64,000 bases of DNA from Chloranthus sessilifolius (taxonomy: Eukaryota; Streptophyta; Magnoliopsida; Chloranthales; Chloranthaceae), in NCBI GenBank assembly GCA_021018995.1, contig CM037593.1:8832088-8896087 (forward strand), given 5' to 3'. Positions 36,271 through 48,714 of the stretch are shown here, in pieces. Each line of letters starts with the position of its first letter. Within the stretch, counting starts at the first letter, position 1. The notes under the pieces are model-generated. The model searched no databases. It saw only the letters and a program-made list of their open reading frames with translations, and was not told the DNA's origin. The position numbers and the translations under genes are program-made.

Positions 36271-38870
36271 ATGATCTTTATTGGTTTTCGATTTTCTCCT
36301 CCAATCTTAGGCTTTATAGTTCTTCTTCTCATATTTCATGCTGTGAATGGTTATGAATCAATATTCAATTTCGGGGATGCGTTTTCAGATACGGGAAACT
36401 ACTTAATTGAGGATTATGATTACTCTATTCGGCAGCCCAATATTGGCAAATTACCCTATGGCGAAACCTATTTTAATAGGTCAACAGGCCGCTTCTCTAA
36501 TGGACGATTAATCATTGATTTCATGGGTATGCTTTATAAAGTTTTAGATTAATTATTTTCATATTTCTTTTGATCTTTTAATTTTTTTTTGTCTCGTATA
36601 TGTCACTAATGAAGATAAAGACCTTATAATGGATGAGGTTAAGTGGATTCCTTAAGTACATATAACCGGTTATTTTACTCTGCGTTCCCATATGTTTTTT
36701 CTGTTTTCTTTTTGTAAATGAGTAAACTAGGGTTGAAAATATTGTCAACCTTCCATTCTGCTACAAGACCAAACCCTAGTGAGTAGTGACTCAATTGACT
36801 TGATGAATCTTCCGTTTGGATGTCCTATGAACCATGGTTAAACAAATAGGGCTATGAGCATGGTATCAAGTCTCAGTCGATACTGGTACGTATCGGCAGT
36901 AGTATTGATTTTTGTAAACTGAGATGCTAATACCGCCCCGAAAGCATTATCGGGGTGGTATCAGTGTCAGTATCGGTTTCAGACCGATACGGGTCTGTAT
37001 GGGCCGATACTGTCTCGGTATAGGCCCATGCTGACCAATAAAAAATTAAATTTGTGTTTATCTTTCAAAAAAAAATATACTGGCAGAGGCTGATACCTTG
37101 GTTTTGAGACTGCTCACTTGCAGCTCATGATAGGAACATCTTTGATCAATTAACGCAATTGGTCTATCAGCTCATTATTGGCATGTCTCAACAGAAAATC
37201 ATGCTTACCAAAGCATTAGAATTTTAGAATCATCAATCGATGTAGGGCTTTCAACAAATTGGGTCTCGCAAAAATTTTGGTTGCCCAGGGTATGTCCAAC
37301 CCGACCTGATGGGTCAACGGTATGTACTTGATCAACCCAAAAACTCAACCCAACTTGACGCTCGACCAAAATACCCTCTTATTATTCATGTTTTTTATAT
37401 AAAATATTGGGCTGGGCTGGGCTAACCCGACCTGACCCAACCAGAAATTAGGGTCAGATGCTTCATGCCCGACCTGATGGGTCAAGTTTATGTTCCCAAA
37501 CCAATAAAAAATTTGAATCAGGCTGACCAGCATGGCCTATTCTACAAGTAGGTCATATTCCTATTAATTAATCCTTTATTGTGAAAATATTAGCTTATTT
37601 GGTTCCAACTTCCAAGTAATATAGGAACAAAGAACCACAATATAAGTGCTAACATAATATGTCATTTGAATTTTTCAGCGGAAGCTTTTGGTCTTCCATT
37701 TTTACCTCCATATTTATCAGCACTGAGAGCCCAAGATTATAGAAAAGGAGTCAATTTTGCAGTTGTAGGAGCCACAGCAATGGATACACCTTATTTTTAT
37801 GATAGAACAGAAGTAGCAACAAATAGCACTCTTCTAGTTCAACTCGACTGGTTCAAGAAGTTGTTACCTTCTCTATGCTCTACTGAGACAGGTGATTCTC
37901 ATATCCGTTCTCTTCATTTCATATCTAAGTTAAATAAATAGTCATTCTTTTAATTTGTTAGATCTGCCATCTAATTTGTCTATTTGATTCCCCACTAGAT
38001 TGTCATGAATATCTAAGGAGATCGCTACTAGTAGTTGGAGAGATTGGAGAAAGAGATTACAAGTTTACGGGGATTAACACAGATGTGGTTCGTGATGTAG
38101 TCAATGTTATCACCCAAACCATCATGGTAAGAAATCCTCTATTTTGCTATGCTAAATCAATAAGTGCTATTTGTTGTTATCACTATTATTAATGAATATA
38201 GTTTTTATTTTATTTTCTTTAATTCCAGGAATTGATTACTATTGGAGCGACTAATATTATGGTGCCTGGGATGTTTCCAATGGGATGTCTTCCATACTAT
38301 TATGGAAATCCAGCTTTTGTTAGCGGTAGCGCTCTTGGCATTGATCCCCAAAATGGGTGTCTAAGAGATAAAAATGATCAGGCAGAGTACCACAACACGC
38401 TACTCCAATACAATATCCAACTGCTAAGAGATGTGTATCCCTATGTTAAGATCATGTATGCAGACAACTACAATGCAGCCATGCGTTTATTCAACAACCC
38501 TATTCAATATGGTAAGCTTTGTTTATAGACTTAATTTTTGAGAATTATAGTGTGCTGCCTCAGAAAGCATTAACATATTCTTCAATTTTGTCATTAATCA
38601 GGTTTCTCAAGTGATGTGCTATCAGTGTGCTGCGGAGAAAGCGCTGCCAAATTCAACTATGACACAGGGATCGGTCATTGTGGGCAAGGAGGTTTCGTGT
38701 GTGACAAGCCAGAATTATTTGTTAATTGGGATGGAGAGTATTTCAGTGAAGCTGCTTATAAATCGATTGCCTCTGCTCTGATTTTCGAGAATTACACCAC
38801 CCCTCTATTCAATCAAGACAACTTTCGAGGACGTTGCACCATCCCCATATTGAACTCACTTTGCTTCTAA
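36271..38870 (+). CDS. GDSL (SGNH) esterase/lipase-like pseudoenzyme, copy 4 (intact frame)
   Basis: Exons: 36271-36526, 37679-37891, 37999-38126, 38229-38511 and 38602-38870. Together they give 382 codons plus TAA, the usual length for secreted plant GDSL enzymes. Exon phases join as ATG G|CG GAA, ACA G|AT TGC, ATG|GAA and TAT G|GT TTC. The signal peptide is residues 1 to about 27. Block I is FGDAFSDTGN (Ala37, family Ser). The block II region is FAVVGATA. Block III is GEIGERDY (Arg175, family Asn). Block V is WDGEYFSEAAY (Asp337 kept, Tyr340 for family His). N-glycosylation-type sequons include NRS in exon 1 and NYT near the C-terminus. The fold is probably kept, but ester hydrolysis by the standard SGNH mechanism should be impossible. 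The frame is intact despite the active-site loss. The ATG was chosen because a signal peptide starts there; an in-frame upstream extension has no ATG. Confidence 0.93.
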
Positions 38871-39261
38871 TAAGTGGCTTGTTCTGTTTTTTTTTTTTTT
38901 TTCACTTTGTACTCCATTTTGTTTGTAAGTACTATATGATAGATTTTACAATTAGCATGCATTCTGTTTTTTTGTATGTTTTTTGTTTCCTTTTAGTAAA
39001 ATTATGTACAAATGTCTACATGCTTTTCATGGTAGGGGAGACAATAATTTCTAATTGATTATTGCTCAGCATGTAAGGATGAACGATGAATTGAGATCGT
39101 CCATTATTGCACTCGATGAATGGAAACACTATTTTAAAAGTTATGGATTAATTGAGTGCCACCCACACCCATAGATAAAAACGCTCGCAAGTAAATTCCC
39201 TAATCATTTCCATCAGTCCTAGAGTTAATACATTGGAATTTTTAAAATTTTTTTTATTTTT

Positions 39262-39411
39262 TTATAACATAGGGTATCCCAAATTTGGGCTTGGACTAAG
39301 CCATATGGGTGACATCGTCCCGTCCCTGCACCTGTTTATCGCAGAGGGGAGTCGTCTTGAACCCGTGACCTTAGGGAGTAAACCCAAGTCACTAAACCGT
39401 TGCGACAACTC
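39262..39411 (-). mobile_element. tRNA-derived SINE, unit 4
   Basis: Same element and position. The tail is interrupted (AAATAAAAAAAATTTT on minus). Confidence 0.7.
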
Positions 39412-39879
39412 TTTTCTGGGTAATAGCATTCGAAAGATAATTTATATTTGGTGAACGGCAACTCTGGCAACTCTTTTCTGGGTAATAGCATTTGAAAGAT
39501 AATTTATAGTTGGTGAACAGGGCTGTGTTCTTAGGGCAGTGCATGGGTCAATTTCTCTCGGCGAAACCGATCAAACCTAGCGAGAGGTACACGCCTCTTT
39601 GACATGGTGTGATTGACCTGTGATCTTAATGCCAGATATTGACTGCACAGGTCATTCTATTAGACTGCACAGCCGTGCAACACTATAGTGGCTCACCAGC
39701 TTCATCAATTGAGATGTATGACAGGCTAACATGTTGATGAACTGAGGTCAAACTTTATGTTGACCAGAAGTTCTAATAATGGCACTTTTTTTGCCTCATT
39801 GTGGCAATGGCAGTCTTTGAGCCGAATTTAGTCCGTGGACACTACAACTTGCAAGGGAGATATATACTGTGGCCTAAAG

Positions 39880-40185
39880 TTTAAAAGGCTTGATATTTCG
39901 GGATTTGTATCTCGTGGAATACCATCTAAGCACCTGTTTTGAAGGCCACGATGTAAATATCTTTGAAGGTAAAATTGACACAAAACATGATCTCTACCAT
40001 CTGATTCGTGAACATAAACTATTGAATCAGATGATGGGGTTTGACTGTGTTGAGTAAGATGATAGAAATCACACTTTGTGCCAATCTTTGACACTACAAA
40101 TCTTTACATTAAGCCTTCAAATCAGAAGACTTAGATGGTGTTCCTCGTGGCAAAGATCCAAAAAATACCAAGTCTTTCTTTTAAA
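39880..40185. mobile_element. Foldback MITE FB-A, unit 4
   Basis: Same element and arm structure as in unit 1. Confidence 0.63.
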
Positions 40186-40272
40186 ATTATGTGTTACTCT
40201 AGGCTACTTGTGAAAGGAGAACTGTCACTAGTAAAATAACCTAATATCCTAACTCTTGATGTTTAATGGAAA

Positions 40273-40410
40273 ATTATAAACGGTGGACAGTTTTTGATGG
40301 ACAAGTTTGCAGACAGCTTATATGACTGACTATAATGCTTGGGCCCCACTATGTGTGCAGCCAGTTGCGCCACATAAGCTGTCTGTAAAATTGTCTATAA
40401 CACTGTCCCT
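40273..40410. mobile_element. Short TIR MITE (GTGGACAG family), unit 4
   Basis: Same element as at 2953. Confidence 0.6.
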
Positions 40411-40532
40411 ATTTAAGTGCAACTTCATTTATGTCTTCTAACTCAAGAGTTGGTATTGGGTATCTAACCGACTCCCAATCTTTATTGGAGCAAGTCATAG
40501 ATTGGAGGTCATAGGTACATCACTATTGTTCA

Positions 40533-40843
40533 CGCGGTGACAAATGTCTCCGTAACTTTCCAAATAGGTGAAATTTACCGAAACAGGGGTTGGGCGAAAC
40601 TTTCGGCGAAATTTCGATGATTTCTCCGAAATCACTGAAATTTCATTAAGTTCGACGGAATTAATAAATCTTTTCTAATTTTTGTCATTTTAAAAATAAT
40701 AAATAAAATTTTTATGAAGTTTAAATAAAATTTATATTTAATATTTTTGTACTCCTCGAAATTTTTCAAAATTTTTTCGAATCTTTCTCGAAATTTATCC
40801 AAAATGAACCGAAATGTTGCCGACAACGAAATTTGTCACTATG
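40533..40843. mobile_element. hAT-like MITE (CATAGTGAC family), unit 4
   Basis: Same 311-bp element with ATTGTTCA at 40525-40532 and 40844-40851. Confidence 0.85.
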
Positions 40844-41265
40844 ATTGTTCATCAGGTGTACGACTTAATGCAAAGGGTCTATTATAAAGATATGGAGGAT
40901 AGAAGATTGCATTAAAATAAAAGGGTCTATTTTAAAGATCCGGTGGATGGAAGATTACATTAAAATATCGTCATCTTGTGATTAAAAGTGGTCAAACACC
41001 TTTAAAGTGAATGGCTAAAACATATTTTGAGTTTTATATGGTAACCATTTGCTATAAAGCCGTTTGATTGATATGAATCAATCAATTTTGTGCCACATGT
41101 ATCTAGTTAGTAAACCGTTCCAATCTAAAAATAGTTCAACCGATTGAGAAGTAGCTCAGTTTGTATCCTCACTCATTTGTGAGGCTTGAGGTGGTGGGCT
41201 CTAATCTCCGCCTTCGTCCAATGATCAAAACAAAAGATAATTCATACAATATTCAATACTAGTCT

Positions 41266-41401
41266 TCTCTGTTGGGGCTTCTTTATTTTTTGTTTTTTGT
41301 TTTTTCTTGTTTGTATAGGTTCTCCTTTTGGTCGGCTCTGTGTTGTATTTTTCTAGCTCCTCGCTGCTTCCTAATACATTCTGATTTACTAATAAAAATA
41401 A
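41266..41401 (+). mobile_element. LINE fragment, unit 4
   Basis: Same insertion; the A-rich end is one base shorter. Confidence 0.73.
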
Positions 41402-41455
41402 ATATTCAATACTTGTCTAAAGAAGAAACATCTTTGAAGCGTGATCCCCTTCTTT

Positions 41456-44400
41456 TGTAACAACCCAAAATCCCGTTCAAGAAACAATGGAATTCCGCAT
41501 CGTTATCCCCATCACCAGGGAGTTATCGTCAAATATCTATCGGCATATTTCCAGGATCCCTACAGGCAAATGCGTATCCGATACATCCAATATCTATCGG
41601 CCAATCAAGCCAACACTACAAAAAATAAGACTATTAGCGACAGTTTTTTATTAAAAAATTGCCGCTATTAGTCCTGTCGCTACAAAAAACTGCCGTTACA
41701 AAAATAATAGCGGCAATTTTTTATAGCGACAGGACTAATAGCGACAGTTTTTTATTAAAAAAAACTGCCGCTAATAGTCTTATTTTTTGTAGTGCAATAT
41801 ATATTCAAGCACTTTTTTTATTTTTATAATATATATATATATAATAAAAAATATAAAAAAAGGTATTATTGGTATTTTGTCTGGGTCATATCCAATTCAT
41901 ATTAACTGATATGACCCGATATGGGCTGATATGATTCAATATTTGACCATTTTGACCTCATATTAAATAGGGGTGTATATCTGTATTGGCCGTTGCTTAT
42001 ACAAGCAACTATTGTAATCGATGGATGTCTGACCCAGCCCAAACCATCTTGTGAAAAATTAACAGCACGACCCCTCGGAATTTGTGCACACCAACCCGTA
42101 GACCCAGACTTTGTAAAAAGCTCGTATGCCTAGATTTGGACTTAATGAAGGCCCAAGAGACCTAGGAAATGACCCACAGACCTCTATGTTGAGAACTTCG
42201 AAGAGATTAAGGCTGATGGCCTAGCCCAAAAACATGACATGGGTTGTACTACTAGCATCCTCATGCTTACCAAAGACTATAAGTAGATAATTAAGTGGAC
42301 CGCCCTTATAATCTTAGCCTGCTGGGTCCTAAGCCCAACTTAATTAATTCTAGAACCTCAGGTATGGACTCGACATTCCCACCTGAATTAATAATCACGA
42401 CTTATAATTCATACGAGAGCTTATAGATGCTCTAAGAGCATTTAGCCAAATTTTTAAGGAAATAATATTAAGTCACTGACTCAATAATTGAACAAAAATT
42501 GAGAATAAGTTAGAATACCCGTTAGGAGGGGATACACTCGATGAACACCATAAATAGTATCCCAATATTATGATTAGTTGGAAATGTTCAACTATCATAC
42601 TGATAAGAGTTATAGTCAACGGTTGACTCGACTAAGGTGTTAGCAAAAATATAGGAAATAAGAAAGCACCTTAGGATAACTGGAAATGGGCACCTTAAGG
42701 ATAACTCAATGTAGGACAAATACTTCTTCCTTATGAATAACGATAAATATAAGTCCAATGGGGACTCTAAACTAGATGACATAGTGTGAATTGATCCTAT
42801 GCAATCCTCCCTAAGGATTGAGTTTTGATTGAGATTGATACAAATGAATGATGATTGATTGATATAGATAGATATGGATTTAGATAGATATGGATTTAGA
42901 TAGATAATGATGATTGATATAGATAAATAATGATTGAGAATTTAATTGATATAAGATATCCAATAATGATATTGAACAATGAAACACACATTGAAAAATG
43001 ATTAGTGAGCTCACAAAGATAGAGTAACCAAATCGACACCGAATAATGATCTAAGCTGATTATCGAAATTCTAAAAAAAATATGAGGTAATGGAAACTTG
43101 TTGAATATCGAACCCAATTTTGGGATAAATTGAATAATATCGAATTGAGAAAGGGTGATGAAATTACGGAAAATTGATATTGATGATTGAATATTGAAAT
43201 CGAATATGATTACCGAAATCGTATTAAAGAAATTTGATTTGAAATCAAAATATCAAATATTGATATAGAAAATTGAAAGTGGAAAGATGATACTGCATTG
43301 AATATTGAACCTCGCATAGCTAACCATTGTTCTTGCGAACGGGCTCGTTATGGGCGACTTATATTCTGACAAGTTTGAAATATCAATTGAAAATTGGGTC
43401 TCGTTAGACTAATATGGTTATTGATCATGGTCTTAATTGACTAAATTGCGAAAAGTGTCAGCCTTTGTTTGCGCAATATTGATAATTGATATTGATATCA
43501 GATTATGGTTGGTGTCTAGTATTGCACTGAATTAATTTAAAAGACACTTAATAAATCATTTAATTGATAAATAAATAAATAATTTAAAAAAAAGACACTT
43601 AATAGACCAGTAAATTGGTGACCAATGAACTAATAATTTGATTAGCAACCTCGTGAACCTCATAAACTTAATAATTCCACAATTCTTGCTAAATTTCAAT
43701 TTTATAGTATGTTGTTTTCTATCATAGTAATGGTAGTTGCAATTAAATATTTCCTGTGTAGATACTATTTGTATATTGTGTTTATACATCATACTTCAAA
43801 TCTTTCCTGCTTAAGATTGATTGTGAATTATCTTTATTATTTTTTTGATATCACGACACAATGTGAAACCGTCTTATGCATATGAACTATAAGCTTAGCT
43901 ACATTAAATTATACTGAAAATCATAATTCAAAATAATTAAGACTTTATTAAACTTCACTGCTTACGGTCCTTTCTTGACCCAAAAATTTCAGAGGCAAGC
44001 CAGCAACTACTCAGTTAGAGCTAGGGAGTAGGATGAGGAGAGATCCAGGAGCGATCACTGAGCTGATAGTTTGAGCTCGCTTTGTATATAGAGCTACCAG
44101 TACCTGCACACGTGACTAATTCGCATGTTTATTGGATTTTTTCCTTGAGTTGTTTTGTTAAGTCCGGTGGTTTTGAAATCACTGATGAAATTTTGTAATT
44201 GGACTTATTGCAAATATTTGTTTTTAAAGGTTGAACTTTTAACTATATTTCATAGGTCTTATAATTCCGCGATAAGTAAGATTTTTACGTTTTGAATTTT
44301 GAAAATTGAAATAGCTCGATCTGGTTAACGAAAATGAAAAATCTTTTCGCAAAACGCTTTTGTAATTATTATAAATTCTTTCAAGAATAGAAGAATGATT

Positions 44401-44490
44401 TAATCGAAATTGACCGACTTTCGTGGATCGGAACATGCGGATCGCGAGAGCTGTCCCAAACGTGCTAGGCCAAGGGCTGAGGGCATGACA
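41456..44490 (+). mobile_element. Solo-LTR-like block, unit 4
   Basis: Same block, same termini. It lacks about 20 bp near 44412, in the GACCCAGCTCG region of the other units. Confidence 0.55.
41614..41794. mobile_element. CACTA-type MITE, unit 4
   Basis: Same 181-bp element. Its interior AGCGGCAATT and TAGCGACAGG make the two halves match better than in units 1 and 2, so it may be nearest the founder. Confidence 0.87.
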
Positions 44491-45183
44491 AGAAAACCCA
44501 TCGAATTGATCGTACCCATTTGCAGCCTTAGCTCACATGTACTTTTGTAACATTTAGGGCTGTCAATCGGCCTTGTTAGTTGCGACTTCGTCTAGCTCGG
44601 AATGGGCCTGGTTTGGGCCAAGTTTGTAAGCCCAATTTTTGATTGAGGTAAATTGGGCCCAATTATGCAAACAGGTTGGGTTCGGGTTTGGGCAGCACAG
44701 CCCATCGGGTCCTTGCTATAGGGTTTGCAAACAAGCTCGCCTGGAATCTAGCTTAAAGAATATGTAAACTTGGTTTGAACCAGAATGGAAACCCAACCCA
44801 AGCCTATAAGCTGGGTTCAAACACAAAACTTGGCTTGAATATATCTAGGGGAACTTCGGGCCAAGCTTAGACTCACTGCATTAAACCCATCCCATTTACT
44901 AATTCGGTAGGTATTATTACTTAAACAAGGCCTTGGGTCTTAACATTAATCCTAATCTTAAAATTGGCTACAAGTACAGTGGAGCTTAATTAATGCAGGT
45001 CGGTGCTCAACTAGTGATAATCACGTCACCATCGCCACCGCTTGCACTTTGTCTGCATCAAATTTGTCCACCGTTTATAATTTTCCTTAGATAAATGTGT
45101 CACGTAAGGGCTGGCTGGGGTCAACCTCATTCGACCCTAGGTCCTCAAGGCTGCCATATAGTTAGCTCTATGCCGGGACTGAA

Positions 45184-45638
45184 AAAATTTTAAAATAACC
45201 CCTGAACTTGCACCCCGTTATTAATAACGCACCTAAACTATTAATAATATCAAATGGGCACTCAAAGTACACTTAAGTTCATCAATTAAACCCCTACCAT
45301 CACCTTCCGTTAAAGGTTGTTGAGTTGGCAGACAACTTAGCAAAATAGAGTGCGTGGCACCCAACATTTTTGTGCGTTTATTAATGACGGGGTGAAAGTT
45401 CAGGGGTTATTTTGAAATTTTCCAAAGCCAAGTCATCGCCAAGTTGCGTGCCGCGCATGCTATTTTGCTGAGTTGCTTGCCAACTTAGCGTTTTTCGTTC
45501 AACCATTAACGGAAGTTGATGGTAGGGCTTAGTTGATGAACTTAAGTGTACTTTGGGTGAATATTTGATATTATCAATAGTTTATGTGTGTTATTGATAA
45601 CGAGGTATAAGTTCAGGGGTTATTTTGAAAATTTTCCT
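45184..45638. mobile_element. Foldback element FB-C, unit 4
   Basis: Same structure as at 7925. Confidence 0.63.
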
Positions 45639-47205
45639 AAAAGTATAATTTTAATGGTATAAAATCAATTAGGTACGACCAATTATTTTTTTACCTAATG
45701 GTATAAAATCATTTTGGTGTTTAAATATCAGTCAGAAGCCATTATTCCATTCTTTTTAGGTACGGCCAATTTTTTTTTACCTAAGGGGGAAATGGCATAT
45801 GCTCGACTTGACCCGACCAGGCAAGAAAACCAAGCCTGACTAGAAGCCCGACCTGAAAACCTGACTTGACCTAGTAAAAAATTCCTTTAGACATCTATCG
45901 GATGATTTTAACATAAAAAAAAACTAACAAATAAGTATAATCCAGAAATTTTAATTAAGTATTTATTCCTTCTCGACTTTAACTTTCTTGAGGATTTTAT
46001 TGTCTTCATCATCCGTAGTCTTATATTTAATACTTTGACATATCTACGATCTTGTAGGACGATTTTAGTAAATTGTATCTTGCACTTTGACTTGAACGAG
46101 ATACTCATTTCTGAAATATAGACACTAAATTTGATTTTATGGTCACTTTTTTGGAATCTGTGTCATGTCAAATCAATGCTAACCATTTGATGGTGCACCC
46201 ATTATCTCGAGATCAAGTGTGTGAAAGGTTGGAACGAAAAACATTCTCCATCATTTGGTTCAAAATTATCAATTGGTTTGAACATGGGCACCTTAATAGA
46301 TTTGGTGGACGTAATAATAGGTAAATCACATTTAATAAAATAACGTGTCATTCATTTCGTTTAAATTTGATTTTAAGGTCACTCTGGAATTTGTGCACGT
46401 CAAATCAATATCTGACCGTCTGATGGTACGCCCATAATCTCAAGATCAAGTGTGTGAAAGATTAGAATGAAAAACGATGTTATCATCCAATTTAAAGCAT
46501 TAATGGGTTGTAACATGAGCACTCTCAAAAATTCAGTTGGGGTATTTAAAATCATAATCATATATTATCAGTCAATCACTAAAATACTAATAACAATTAT
46601 TGTTAAATATTAGATTGATTCGAGTATTTTGTAGAACTTATTCTTTTATAATATCTAAAATTTAATTAAAATCTATCTTACTCACTGGTACGCATGTCAT
46701 AATATTAGTTTTGACCGATGAAAATAATAAAATCAATAAAAAATTGGCTTGGCGAAATAATAAATCCAATCTTTTATCCAATTAAATTATCAAAATTATT
46801 TGGTTTAAGTAGTTTCTTATTTTTTGTTTATTTTTCCAGTTACAGTAAATACTATATTTTTATTTATGTATAATCATATATAGTTATATCTATTTACTAT
46901 GTTTAAATATTTATTTTTTACTATAGATACATGTTTCTATCCTATCACGTTCAATTAATTCGATGATATATTAATTATTAATTTCTACTTTAATTTTATA
47001 ATAACTAGTATAACTAAATCAATAGGCTTCGAATTTTCATACCCTACGTATTTATTAATTATTATTAAAAAGATGAATAGTAATGTCCATCCATACATAG
47101 GAGTCCAAGTTTTGACTCGAAACCCAAACTGAAAATCGGCGAATCGAATTGGTCTAAACAAACCCGAAAACTGATACTGAAGCTATTCTTAACCCGTTTC
47201 GGTTT

Positions 47206-47225
47206 GGGGGAGGGGGGGGAGGGGG
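47206..47225 (+). other. G-quadruplex-type G tract, unit 4
   Basis: Identical 20-mer to that at 9942. Confidence 0.75.
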
Positions 47226-47361
47226 TCAAAAATCGAGAATTTATTAGGTAGGATGAGAAAACCGAAAAAGTAGCTTAAAATAATAAAATGGTGATCGCAT
47301 CCCTTTCAAATCCATGATTGCTTGAAATTAGGTGATGGAGGTCATTTTTCACCCCAATCTT

Positions 47362-47793
47362 TTGTAGAAGGGAGTCATTACTTGCACACACTTTTCAAGT
47401 GATTGCACCGGATTGCACCAAATTTAAAAGAACGACTTGCAAGTTTGACGACCCCTACTACGTAAAAACACCACCTAAGCCGTTTGATTTGAAGGTCATG
47501 ATTTAAAGATATCAATTGGAAAAGATTAGAACAAAATATAATTTTCATCAGCTGATTAAATGGAGTCAACGGATATTATATAATTCAACAGTTCACTATA
47601 ATAGATCATATGAAAAATATGGCTTTTTACTCCAATTTTATATACAAGAGATCTATTGATCATGAACATCAAATCAGACAGCCCAAATTGAATTTTTATA
47701 TATCACATGTCCCTAAAATATCAAATCTTTCTTTAAATTTGGTGCAATCACTTAAAAAACGTGTGGAAGTAATGGCTCCCTTTGTAGAATAGA
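47362..47793. mobile_element. Foldback MITE FB-D, unit 4
   Basis: Same element as at 10100. Confidence 0.63.
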
Positions 47794-48223
47794 TCTTGAG
47801 ACCACGATCTTATCCTTAGATGGTTAGTTTATTATTCTATATGACACATATCGCAAAAAGAGGTCCTACAATCACGTTTGAGCATGATGTGTGTCATTTG
47901 ACTTCAGACAATATTTTTGTGATTTATATCACATAAAATAAAAAAATGATTATTTGATGGTACGCCATGGTCTCAAGATCCATTAGTGAAAAAAATAATA
48001 ATTATTTGATGGTACACCTGCTCGGCCCGTTGAGACCCCTACTCTCTCTCTCTCTCCCATCGTCTCATTTAATGCCATTGAAGGACTAGTTCATATCTCA
48101 TATACTCCTCCTTTCTAGAGTGATTGTTGATGATAATGGGAAGTATCGGCCAATACTGAAAAAAAAAATTATATCGATAAGTATCGGCCAATACCAATCG
48201 ATCTTTCATCTGATTGGTCTTGA

Positions 48224-48226
<3 letters not shown>

Positions 48227-48280
<54 letters not shown>
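48227..48280. repeat. (TA)n tract upstream of GDSL copy 5
   Basis: 54 bp of alternating AT in the same place as before copy 2. Confidence 0.97.
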
Positions 48281-48282
<2 letters not shown>

Positions 48283-48598
48283 GGTTGATAGCCCTAGTGG
48301 TTGGGCTATTCGTTTCCACCATTAAACAGCAAAGCCTTAACGTCGGACCCAAGCTAGACCCATCCCAAACCGCGAAAGTAAGGGTTACAGCTGGCCGCTA
48401 TAAGTAGACACCGCGTAGAATTAGTCCCTTTCATTACCTGAAGTTCTCTCTCCAGGTATCTATTTTGTTCGTATCTGAAAATAAAAAGGTTTCCATTTTG
48501 TTCTGTTACAACTTATAACTGCCCCAAAGCTAATTACTGATACTTATCTCGGATTATGACTTTGGACTCATAATGAAACTCTAACTACAACCACTTAC

Positions 48599-48606
48599 TA
48601 TAAATA
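48599..48606 (+). promoter_or_regulatory. TATA box of GDSL copy 5
   Basis: TATAAATA upstream of the ATG at 48715. The leader here reads CTCGTTACAGAAATT, with two extra bases compared with the other copies. Confidence 0.65.
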
Positions 48607-48714
48607 AGAACATCTCCCATTCTTTTTCTCGTTACAGAAATTTCATACGTTCCTCTCTGCTTGCGCTGCACTTCATTTTCTTTACCCTCCCTTCTCCTAT
48701 CTCAAATTATCAAT

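Larger units (their letters stand above)
25010..37309 (+). repeat. Tandem unit 3
   Basis: This is the third unit, about 12,300 bp and the shortest complete one. It lacks about 65 bp at 26766 (between the GDSL 3' flank and the SINE) and lacks the second copy of the roughly 55-bp direct repeat that follows the SINE in units 1, 2 and 4. Its CACTA MITE has a damaged right terminus near 29350. Confidence 0.95.

Noticed and set aside
48120-48407. ORF with IYIYIY repeats upstream of the GDSL promoter
   Set aside because: Translation of the (TA)n tract; no conservation apart from the repeat.
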